From: Streptomyces sp. NBC_00344
GTDB lineage: Bacteria; Actinomycetota; Actinomycetes; Streptomycetales; Streptomycetaceae
NCBI RefSeq assembly: GCF_036088315.1
Contig: NZ_CP107996.1
Span: forward strand, 1,116,001 to 1,180,000
Reading direction: 5' to 3'
DNA length: 64,000 nucleotides
The notes beneath the pieces are model-generated. The model was not told the DNA's origin. It did no database searches and worked only from the letters and a program-made list of their open reading frames with translations. A program made the translations under genes and the position numbers. This document shows positions 15,717-23,900 of this stretch, one piece after another (positions within the stretch are counted from its first letter, which is position 1; every line of letters starts with the position of its first letter).

Positions 15717-16877
15717 ATGATCATCAGTCCACTGGTACGAAGCCTCTGCGCGGGAGCCGTGGTGCTGACCGCGGGCGTCGCCTCCGTCGCTCCCAGCGCC
15801 GCCTCCCCGGCGCCGGCCCACGCGACGCACCGGCCGAGCGGGCGGACGCAGCACGACGACCGCGTGCCCGCTCTGCCCGCACGGCTGTCGGCGTTGTCCT
15901 GGGTGGTCGCCGATGCCACCACGGGCGATGTCCTGGCATCCCACGAGCCACACCGGCATCTGGCACCGGCCAGCACACTCAAGACACTCTTCGCGCTCGC
16001 CGTGCTGCCCCGCCTGTCCGCCGAGCAGGTGCACACCGTGTCACCTGCCGAGCTGAAGGCCGTCGGCGAAGGGAGCAGCCGGGTCGGTGTCGAGGAGGAC
16101 CGCGCCTACCGGGTGGCGGACCTGTGGCGCGGCGTCTTCCTCCGGTCGGGGGGCGACGCGGTTCATGTACTGGCCGCCATGAACGGGGGCGTGCGGAAGA
16201 CCATCACCGATATGCGGCAGCAGGCCGCCCGGCTGGGGGCCGTCGACACCCACGTCATGTCCACGGACGGCTACGACACTCCGGGCCAGTACTCCTCCGC
16301 CTACGATCTCGCTCTCTTCGGCCGGGCGGGCCTGGCCGATCCGGCGTTCGCCCGGTACTGCTCGACGCGCTCCGCGACCTTTCCCGGCGGTCTCGACCAG
16401 TCCGGCAGGGCCGGGGCGTCGTTCGAGATCCAGAACACCAACCGTCTCCTGACGGGCACCCCCGACGTCCGGCCCTACCCGGGCCTCATCGGGGTGAAGA
16501 ACGGATACACCACAGAGGCGGGCAACACTCTGATCGCCGCCGCCCACCGCGGGAAGCGGACGCTGATCGTGACGGTGATGAACCCCACCGCGGGCTCTGT
16601 GTACGAGGAGGCCCGTTCCCTTCTCGACTGGGGCTTCGCCGCGGACGACAACGTGCAGCCGGTGGGGGCCCTGCGGCCCGCCGATGTGCGCCCGGCGGCG
16701 CTGCGTCACCGTCCTGTCGAAGCCCCGCGGCCGGCGAAGGCCCCGCCCGCCGTGCGTTCGGCACACCGCACCGCGGACGGCCGGCTCACCTCACCGGCCG
16801 GCATCGCGACGGTCGGCGTTCTGCTCGCTTCCCTGGCCGGCTCGTTCTGGCTGCTGCGCCGCCGGATGCGGCGCTGA
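15717..16877 (+). CDS. Serine-type D-Ala-D-Ala carboxypeptidase (S11), membrane-anchored
   Basis: 386-residue low-molecular-mass penicillin-binding protein that would trim peptidoglycan stem peptides outside the membrane. It has a signal peptide (1-30) and the active-site motif STLK (S86, K89). The second motif reads SGGD (S144) where SGN is canonical. The third reads KNG (261-263) where KTG is canonical. A Pro/Ala/Arg-rich linker and a C-terminal membrane helix with basic tail (FWLLRRRMRR) anchor it. The ATG at 15717 was chosen for its N-terminal signal. It diverges from the sortase/substrate pair, making this a small cell-envelope neighbourhood. Confidence 0.9.
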   Translation: MIISPLVRSLCAGAVVLTAGVASVAPSAASPAPAHATHRPSGRTQHDDRVPALPARLSALSWVVADATTGDVLASHEPHRHLAPASTLKTLFALAVLPRLSAEQVHTVSPAELKAVGEGSSRVGVEEDRAYRVADLWRGVFLRSGGDAVHVLAAMNGGVRKTITDMRQQAARLGAVDTHVMSTDGYDTPGQYSSAYDLALFGRAGLADPAFARYCSTRSATFPGGLDQSGRAGASFEIQNTNRLLTGTPDVRPYPGLIGVKNGYTTEAGNTLIAAAHRGKRTLIVTVMNPTAGSVYEEARSLLDWGFAADDNVQPVGALRPADVRPAALRHRPVEAPRPAKAPPAVRSAHRTADGRLTSPAGIATVGVLLASLAGSFWLLRRRMRR

Positions 16878-16952
16878 CGGTCCGCGCGACGCGCGGACCG
16901 GACCCGGTGGGCGAGGCGGCCACCGGACGCTGCGCCCGCGCTCCCGCCCGGC

Positions 16953-17822
16953 TCAGGAGATCCTGGTGCCGCTCGACAGCAGCAGGGCCACGTCCACCAC
17001 GGCCACCGCGACCGCGGCGGCGAACGCCAGACGCTCCCTGTGCCGGCCCGCGACCGTCCCCGCAAGCGCGATCACCGCAGCCAGCGCCAGGGCAGGCAGG
17101 CCACCGGTGCCGGGCGGCCCTGCGGGCCCGAGCACCAGCACCGCCGTCGCGGACACCAGCGGCACCGGCAGCAACAACCGGGCGCCGCGGGGGCCCAGAC
17201 GGTGCGGCAGGCCGCGTACCCCGGCTCGCAGATCGTCGCGGATGTCCGGCAGGGCATCACCCAGGTGGGCGCCCGCCCCCAGCAGCGCGCCCGTGGTGAC
17301 GATCCACCAGGCCGGTACGGGCGCACCCGGCAGCCCCAGAGCCACGAACGCCGGCAGGCAGGCGAAGCCCAGCACATAGGGCAGCCAGGACCAGAGAGTC
17401 GCCTTGAGCCGGAGGTCGTACGCCCAGGCCCAGGCGACACCGGTCAGATGGACTGCGCCCGCCCACAGGCCGCAGCCCAGCGAGAGCGGCACACACAGCG
17501 CCAGCGCCACGAACGCGGCGGTCCACACGGTCGGCACTCCGACCGCGCCCTCGACGACCGGCTTGCCCCGGCGGCCGGCCGCGGTGTCCCGGCGGGCGTC
17601 GACGGCGTCATTGCACCAGCCGACGGACAGCTGGCCCGCGAGCACTGCGGCGCCGGTCAGCGCACACCGCGGGGCGCTCTGTCCCGCGGTCACGGCGAGC
17701 GCGGTCATCAGAACCGTGACCGCGACGACGGGCCCGGGGTGGCACGAGCCGGCCAGCCCGGCCACCGCACGGCTCCAGCGCGCGGCCGGCTCACCGTCCA
17801 CTGACTGCTCGGGAGTTCCCAC
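16953..17822 (-). CDS. UbiA-family prenyltransferase
   Basis: 289-residue polytopic membrane protein of the UbiA superfamily. These enzymes transfer a prenyl chain from a diphosphate to an aromatic or other acceptor. The first Asp-rich motif is NDAVDARRD (N71, D72, D75, D79) and the second is DALPDIRDDLR (D193, D196, D197). Around eight hydrophobic segments fit the family. The start is GTG at 17822 without an obvious ribosome site. It diverges from the type III PKS operon across 177 bp. That suggests it may prenylate or otherwise tailor an alkylresorcinol/quinone product, or simply serve lipid metabolism; the link is inference. Confidence 0.85.
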   Translation of the reverse strand: MGTPEQSVDGEPAARWSRAVAGLAGSCHPGPVVAVTVLMTALAVTAGQSAPRCALTGAAVLAGQLSVGWCNDAVDARRDTAAGRRGKPVVEGAVGVPTVWTAAFVALALCVPLSLGCGLWAGAVHLTGVAWAWAYDLRLKATLWSWLPYVLGFACLPAFVALGLPGAPVPAWWIVTTGALLGAGAHLGDALPDIRDDLRAGVRGLPHRLGPRGARLLLPVPLVSATAVLVLGPAGPPGTGGLPALALAAVIALAGTVAGRHRERLAFAAAVAVAVVDVALLLSSGTRIS

Positions 17823-17999
17823 CAGGCGATGGTAGGCGCAGGACCCGGCACGGAGGGTCCGCGCCGCGTCCGGGGCCCGGACGGGCTCGCTCGGGCGTAT
17901 CGACGGCTGCGGCAGGCAGCCCGTTCAGGGTGTCGGGGCGCTCACCGGGGGCAGGGGTGCTGGAATGCAGGGCAAGCCATCCCAGAGGCGGGAAAGCAG

Positions 18000-19067
18000 A
18001 TGACCCGGATCGCAGCCGTCCACGGTGCCCTCGCGCCGCATCGCCACACCCAGAGCGAGATCACCGACATGGTGGCCCGAACCTGCCTGCCCGCCGGTAC
18101 CGACCGCCGGGTTCTGGACCGGCTTCACCGGAGCGCGAAGGTGAAGTCACGTCATATGACCCTGCCCATAGCGCAGTACGAGCAGCTCGACGGGTTCGGC
18201 GCCGCCAACGACGCGTTCATCGCGGGCGCCACCGAGCTGGGCGCCAAGGCCGTGCGCGGCGCGCTGCGCACGGCGGGGCTCTCGCCGGCCGACGTGGACC
18301 TGCTGGTCTTCACCTCGGTCACCGGCATCGCCGCCCCCTCGATCGACGCACGGCTCGCCGGACGCCTCGGGCTGCGCTCCGACGTCAAACGGCTGCCGCT
18401 CTTCGGTCTGGGCTGTGCCGGCGGCGCAGCGGGACTGGCCAGGGTGCACGACTATCTGCTCGGGAGGCCCGACCAGGTGGCGGTGCTGCTGTCGGTCGAA
18501 CTCTGTTCCCTCACCTTCCAGCGCAACGACGCCTCCATGGCCAATCTGGTCGCCACCGGACTCTTCGGGGACGGCGCCGCGGCCGTCGTACTGTGCGGCG
18601 CGGACCACGAGTCCGCGAAGCGCGGTGCTCCGGGACCGGTGATCGTGGACACCCGCAGCCGGCTCTATCCGGACACCGAACACGTCATGGGCTGGGACAT
18701 CGGGAGTTCGGGATTCCGGGTGGTTCTCGACCCATCCGTCCCGGATGTGGTCCGCCGTCATCTCGCCTCGGACGTCGAGGCGTTCCTCGGCGAGCACGGT
18801 CTGAAGACCAAGGATGTGGCAGCCTGGGTATGCCATCCCGGAGGCCCCAAGGTGCTCGAGGCGGTCCAGGACGCGCTCGAACTGCCCGAAGGCGCTCTCG
18901 ACATCACCTGGCGCCATCTGGCGAATGTGGGCAATCTGTCCTCGTCATCGGTGCTCCATGTGCTGGGCGACACGCTGGCCGATCGTCGCCCGCCGCCGGG
19001 CGCCCCGGGGCTGCTGCTTGCCATGGGCCCCGGCTTCTGCTGCGAACTGGTGCTGCTGCGCTGGTAG
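18000..19067 (+). CDS. srsA: Type III polyketide synthase (SrsA-like alkylresorcinol synthase)
   Basis: 355 residues of the chalcone/stilbene synthase superfamily. The Cys-His-Asn catalytic triad is C139 (FGLGCAGGAAG), H279 (VCHPGGPK) and N312 (ANVGNLSSSS); the C-terminal loop MGPGFCCELVLLRW is typical. SrsA of Streptomyces griseus builds alkylresorcinols from fatty acyl starters. The identity of the next two genes (methyltransferase, flavoprotein) reproduces the srsABC order, so the same chemistry is inferred here rather than tetrahydroxynaphthalene synthesis. The ATG at 18000 has a GGGAA site; the frame upstream to 17829 lacks support. It is the first gene of a tightly packed operon. Confidence 0.9.
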   Translation: MTRIAAVHGALAPHRHTQSEITDMVARTCLPAGTDRRVLDRLHRSAKVKSRHMTLPIAQYEQLDGFGAANDAFIAGATELGAKAVRGALRTAGLSPADVDLLVFTSVTGIAAPSIDARLAGRLGLRSDVKRLPLFGLGCAGGAAGLARVHDYLLGRPDQVAVLLSVELCSLTFQRNDASMANLVATGLFGDGAAAVVLCGADHESAKRGAPGPVIVDTRSRLYPDTEHVMGWDIGSSGFRVVLDPSVPDVVRRHLASDVEAFLGEHGLKTKDVAAWVCHPGGPKVLEAVQDALELPEGALDITWRHLANVGNLSSSSVLHVLGDTLADRRPPPGAPGLLLAMGPGFCCELVLLRW

Positions 19068-19080
19068 GTCGGAGGACCGC

Positions 19081-19626
19081 ATGATCTGGTACGTGCTGCT
19101 GGTGGTTGCCGTCGCGGCCGAGCGCATCGCCGAACTCGTCGTCGCCCGGCGCAATGAGCGCTGGAGCATGGCGTGCGGAGCGACGGTCGCCGGCCAGGGC
19201 CACTATCCACCGATGGTCGCTCTGCACACCGGCCTGCTGGCCGCCTGCGTGGTCGAGGTCCAGTTCGGCGACCGGCCCTTCCTGCCGGCGCTGGGGTGGC
19301 CGATGGCCTGCGCGTTGCTGGCCGCCCAGGCGCTGCGCTGGTGGTGCATCACCACTCTGGGGCCGCGCTGGAACACCCGGGTGATCGTGGTCCCGGGGCT
19401 GCCCCTGGTGGACGGCGGCCCCTACCGGTGGCTGCGGCATCCCAACTACGTCGCTGTGGTCGCCGAGGGGATCGCCCTCCCGATGGTGCACACCGCCTGG
19501 ATGACAGCGGTCGCTTTCACGGTGCTCAACGCGGCGCTGCTGACAGTCCGTATCCGCTGCGAGAACGCGGCGCTGACCGCCGCGTCCGCGCCGCCCTTCG
19601 ACGGCAGCAGGGACGTCACGGCGTGA
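19081..19626 (+). CDS. srsB: Isoprenylcysteine carboxyl methyltransferase-like enzyme (SrsB-like)
   Basis: 181-residue integral membrane methyltransferase of the ICMT family. Several helices precede the conserved C-terminal catalytic segment GPRWNTRVIVVPGLPLVDGG and YRWLRHPNYVAVVAEG. In the srs pathway SrsB O-methylates the alkylresorcinol. The ATG at 19081 follows TCGGAGGA and lies 13 bp after the PKS stop. Its stop overlaps the GTG of the next gene, so the three genes form one coupled transcript. Confidence 0.9.
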   Translation: MIWYVLLVVAVAAERIAELVVARRNERWSMACGATVAGQGHYPPMVALHTGLLAACVVEVQFGDRPFLPALGWPMACALLAAQALRWWCITTLGPRWNTRVIVVPGLPLVDGGPYRWLRHPNYVAVVAEGIALPMVHTAWMTAVAFTVLNAALLTVRIRCENAALTAASAPPFDGSRDVTA

Positions 19627-20636
19627 TCGACGTTCTGGTGGCGGGTGGCGGACCCGCGGGGCTCGCCACGGCCATCGAGGCCACGCTCGCCGGCCTGGAG
19701 GCCGTCGTGGTCGAACCCAGGGCCGCCCCGGTGGACAAGGCATGCGGGGAGGGGGTGATGCCCGCGGGCGTCGCCGCCCTGCGGGCGCTGGGTGTCGGGC
19801 CCCAGGGACGCGAGCTGCACGGTATCCGCTATCTGGACCGCGATCACCGCGCGGAGGCCAGGTTCCGAGACGGCACGGGCCTCGGCGTGCGGCGGACGGT
19901 ACTGCATGCCGCCCTTCACCGGCGCGCCCGCGACCTGGGCGTGCGGGTGATCGACGGCAAGGTGGGAACGGTGCATCAGAGCACCGGCTCCGTCACGGCG
20001 GCCGGTCTCACGGCCCGCTGGCTGATCGCCGCCGACGGGCTGCACTCACCACTGCGGCGCACCCTCGGCCTCGGTCTGCCAGGGAGGACTCCCGGCCGGT
20101 TCGGTCTGCGCCGGCACTACCGCTGCGCACCATGGTCCGACTTCGTGGAGGTCCACTGGTCGCGGTACGGCGAGGCCTATGTGACGCCGGTGGGCGACCA
20201 GTTGGTCGGTGTCGCGATCCTCAGTCGTGAACGACGCGGATACGACGGGCACCTGGCCGGCTTCCCGGCCCTCGCGGCGGCGCTGCGCGGTGCGCAGGCC
20301 GGTCCGGTGCGCGGCGCCGGCCCACTGCGCCAGCGGGTACGGTGCCGGGTGGCCGGGCGGGTACTTCTCGTGGGTGACGCGGCCGGCTATGTCGACGCGC
20401 TCACCGGCGAGGGCATCGCCCTCGCGCTGGCCACGGCACACGCGGCAGTGCACGCTCTGGCCGCGGGCCGCCCGGAGGACTACGAGAGCGAGTGGAACAG
20501 GCTGACCCGGCGTCACCGACTGTTGACCGGAGCGCTGCTGATGGCCGCCGGCAGCCGTCGCACGGCGGGGCTCGTCGTGCCCGCCGCATCGCGCATGCCG
20601 TCCGTCTTCGCGGCCGCGGTGCACGCGCTGCAGTAG
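19623..20636 (+). CDS. srsC: FAD-dependent monooxygenase (SrsC-like hydroxylase)
   Basis: 337-residue flavoprotein of the p-hydroxybenzoate hydroxylase/geranylgeranyl reductase type. The N-terminal FAD motif is VLVAGGGPAGLATAIEA, and the second FAD motif is GRVLLVGDAAGYVDALTGEG at about residues 240-260. SrsC hydroxylates the methylated alkylresorcinol, leading to a methoxyquinone lipid. The GTG at 19623 overlaps the previous stop (GTGA); the open frame upstream is a shadow of srsB. It is the last gene of the operon, followed by a clear terminator. Confidence 0.88.
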   Translation: MIDVLVAGGGPAGLATAIEATLAGLEAVVVEPRAAPVDKACGEGVMPAGVAALRALGVGPQGRELHGIRYLDRDHRAEARFRDGTGLGVRRTVLHAALHRRARDLGVRVIDGKVGTVHQSTGSVTAAGLTARWLIAADGLHSPLRRTLGLGLPGRTPGRFGLRRHYRCAPWSDFVEVHWSRYGEAYVTPVGDQLVGVAILSRERRGYDGHLAGFPALAAALRGAQAGPVRGAGPLRQRVRCRVAGRVLLVGDAAGYVDALTGEGIALALATAHAAVHALAAGRPEDYESEWNRLTRRHRLLTGALLMAAGSRRTAGLVVPAASRMPSVFAAAVHALQ

Positions 20637-20667
20637 GAGGGCCCGGGCTTTCCTCAGCCCGTCCCGG

Positions 20668-20698
20668 GAACCGCAAAATTGCGGTTCTTGTGTTTCTT
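20668..20698 (+). terminator. Rho-independent terminator of the srs-like operon
   Basis: GAACCGCAA and TTGCGGTTC (20668-20687) form a near-perfect hairpin followed by the T-rich tail TTGTGTTTCTT. A weaker hairpin CGGGCT/AGCCCG at 20644-20661 precedes it. This is one of the few AT-containing intrinsic terminators in the window. Confidence 0.7.
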
Positions 20699-20823
20699 AT
20701 TGCGCATCTCTGTGTACATCTTGCATGGCGACGATCCTGCGCATGTCGTGTCCAGGGCGCTCCGAGAGTGATCCCTACGTCGACATCGCCCGTGTCCACC
20801 AACGACCCTGCGGGGCCCGAGGT

Positions 20824-20873
20824 TTGACATGGACTCACCGATTTTCTCTGTCACACCTGTAGACCTGCCTACA
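20824..20873 (+). promoter_or_regulatory. Candidate promoter and operator upstream of the GH87 gene
   Basis: TTGACA at 20824-20829 is a consensus -35, with only a weak -10 (around TCTGTC) after it. An imperfect palindrome TGTAG-ACCTGC-CTACA (20858-20873) lies just downstream and could be a repressor site. The rest of the 20699-20937 gap shows nothing else recognisable. Confidence 0.3.
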
Positions 20874-20937
20874 ACTCTCTGCAATTCTCCAACAATTGAA
20901 CGCAAGAATGAGAACTTCGAGAGTGTGGGGATACCTT

Positions 20938-23900
20938 ATGAGAAGACACCGGGGTAGATGGCGGGCGTTGACAGCCGCCTTCGCGACCACCCTGTTGCTG
21001 CTGGGTCTGCCCGTGCTGTCCGCATCGGCGGCCGGCGGGCCCGACATCGCGGCGGGCAAGCCCGCCCGAGCGAGCAGCTCCAGTTCGGAGTACGGCGTCG
21101 GGAACATAACCGACAGCAACCCGTCCACCTACTGGGAGAGTTCGAGCGGCACCTTCCCGCAGTGGGCCGAGGCCGACCTCGGCTCCACAGCCCGGGTCGA
21201 CCAGGTGGTGCTGAAGCTTCCGGCCGGCTGGGAGACCCGCAGTCAGACCCTCTCGGTGCAGGGCAGCGCGGACGGCACCGGCTACAGCACCCTGGCCGGC
21301 TCCGCCTCGTACACCTTCAGTCCCGGCAACGGCAACACGGTGACGATCGACTTCCCCGCCACCCAGAGCAGATATGTCCGGATCAACATCACCGCCAACA
21401 CCGGCTGGCCCAAGGCCCAGCTCTCCGAGCTCCAGGTGCACGCGGCGGGCGCCTCGGCGGGCTCGGGCAATCTGGCGCTCGGCAGGACGCTGACGGCGAG
21501 CAGCTCCACCGACGTCTACACCGCCGACCATGCGAACGACGGCAACCAGGCCACCTACTGGGAGAGCAAGAACAACGCCCTTCCGCAGTGGATCCAGGCC
21601 GACCTCGGCTCATCCGTGCGGGTGAACCAGGTCGTGCTGCGGCTGCCGGACGGCTGGGGGGCCCGTGCCCAGACGCTCAAGATCCAGGGCAGCACCAACA
21701 ACACCGACTTCACCGACCTCAGCGCCTCCAAGGACTACACCTTCAACAGCGCTGACAACCAGACGGCGACGATCTCCTTCGACGCCACCACGACCCGGTA
21801 TGTACGGGTGCTGATCACCGCCAACACCGTGCAGCAGGCCGGGCAGTTGTCCGAGCTCGAGGTGTACGGCCCGACGTCCGGCGATGTCACACCGCCCTCC
21901 ACCCCCCAGGACCTCGCCTACACCGAGCCGGCTACCGGTCAGATCAAGCTCACATGGAAGGCGTCGACGGACGCCGTGGGTGTCACGGGTTACGACGTCT
22001 ACGCCAACGGCGAGCTGCGCTCCACTGTCGCGGGCGATGTGACCACCTACACGGACAGCCAGCCGGGCAGCAGCACCGTCGCGTACTACGTGCGCGCCCA
22101 TGACGCCGCCGGCAACCAGTCGGGGAACAGCAACACCGTGACCCGCAAGGGCGCCACGGGTGACACCCAGGCGCCCACGGCCCCGGCCAACCTTGCCTTC
22201 ACCCAGCCTTCGGGCGGTGACATCAAACTGACCTGGGGCGCGTCCACGGACGATGTGAAGGTCACCGGCTACGACATCTACGCCAACGGCAGCCTGCTCA
22301 CGTCCGTTGCCGGTGACATCACCACGTACACCGACAACCGGCCCGCCGACACCACGGTCTCCTACTACGTACGGGCCAAGGACGCGGCAGGGAACGTGTC
22401 AGGCAACAGCAACACCGTCACCCGCCCCGGAACCACGGGCCCCGGGTCCAACCTGGCCCAGTCGAAGCCCATCAGCGCCTCGTCGACCGTGTTCACCTTC
22501 GCCGCCGAGAACGCCAACGACGGGCTGACCAGCACCTACTGGGAAGGCACGGGCGGCAGTTACCCGAACACACTGACCGTGAAGCTCGGTGCCAACGCCG
22601 ATGTCGGCTCGGTCGTACTGAAACTCAGCCCGGACAGCTCCTGGGCCACCCGCACCCAGAACATCCAGGTGCTGGGCCGTGAGCAGAGTGCCACGTCGTT
22701 CACCGGCCTGGCGGCCGGCAAGGACTACACGTTCAACCCTGCGTCTCAGAACACCGTCACCATCCCGGTGAGCGGACGCGTCGCCGATGTCCAGCTGAAG
22801 ATCACCTCCAACACCGGTTCCGCGGCCGGACAGATCGCCGAGTTCCAGGTGATCGGCGTACCGGCTCCCAACCCGGACCTCCAGATCACCAAGATCACCT
22901 CCACCCCGTCCGCACCGGTCGAATCGGACAATGTGAGCCTCACGGCCACCGTCTCCAACAGCGGGACCCAGGCGTCCGCGGCCACAGACCTGGCGTTCGG
23001 CCTCGGGACCGCCAAGGCGGGCGCCGCTTCGGTCCCCGCCCTGGCGGCCGGCGAGTCGAAGACAGTCACCGCATCCATCGGCGCGCACGACGCGGGCAGC
23101 TATCCCCTGAGCGCCGAGGTCGACCCGGCGAACAAGGTCATCGAGCAGAACGAGGCGAACAACACCTACAGCAGTTCCACCCCGCTCGTCATCAAGCCGG
23201 TCGCCAGCTCCGACCTGGTGGCGTCTCCTGTCAGCTGGTCGCCGAGTTCGGCGTCCGCGGGTGACACGGTGAAGTTCTCGGTGGCCATCAAGAACCAGGG
23301 CACCGTGGACTCGGCAAGCGGCGCCCACGGCGTCACACTCACCCTGACCGACGCGAAGGGCGCGACGGTCAAGACGCTCTCCGGCTCCTACAGCGGCACG
23401 ATCAAGGCAGGCGGCACCACGCCCCCGGTCGATCTGGGCAGCTGGACCGCCGTGAACGGCAACTACAAGATCAAGAGTGTGATCGCGGACGACGCCAACG
23501 AAGTCCCGGTCAAGCGCGAGAACAACACCACCGAGCAGTCGCTGTTCATCGGCCGCGGCGCCGACATGCCGTACGACACCTACGAAGCGGAGGACGGCGT
23601 CCTCGCCGGCGGTGCCAAGGTCGTCGGACCGAACCGCACCGTCGGGGACCTGGCCGGCGAGGCCTCGGGCCGCAAGGCGGTGACTCTCGACAACACCGGT
23701 GAGTCGGTCGAGTTCACCACGAAGGCCAGCACCGACACGCTGGTCACCAGGTTCTCCATCCCCGATGCCGCCGGTGGCGGAGGCATCAGCTCCACGCTGG
23801 ACGTCTACGTCGACGGCACCTTCCTCAAGGCGATCGACCTCACATCGAAGTACGCATGGCTGTACGGTGCGGAGACCGGCCCCGGCAACGACCCGGGCTC

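Noticed and set aside
20644..20661. Hairpin CGGGCT/AGCCCG as the main terminator of the srs-like operon
   Set aside because: The stem is short and lacks a T-tract; the hairpin at 20668-20698 with its T-rich tail is the better terminator.
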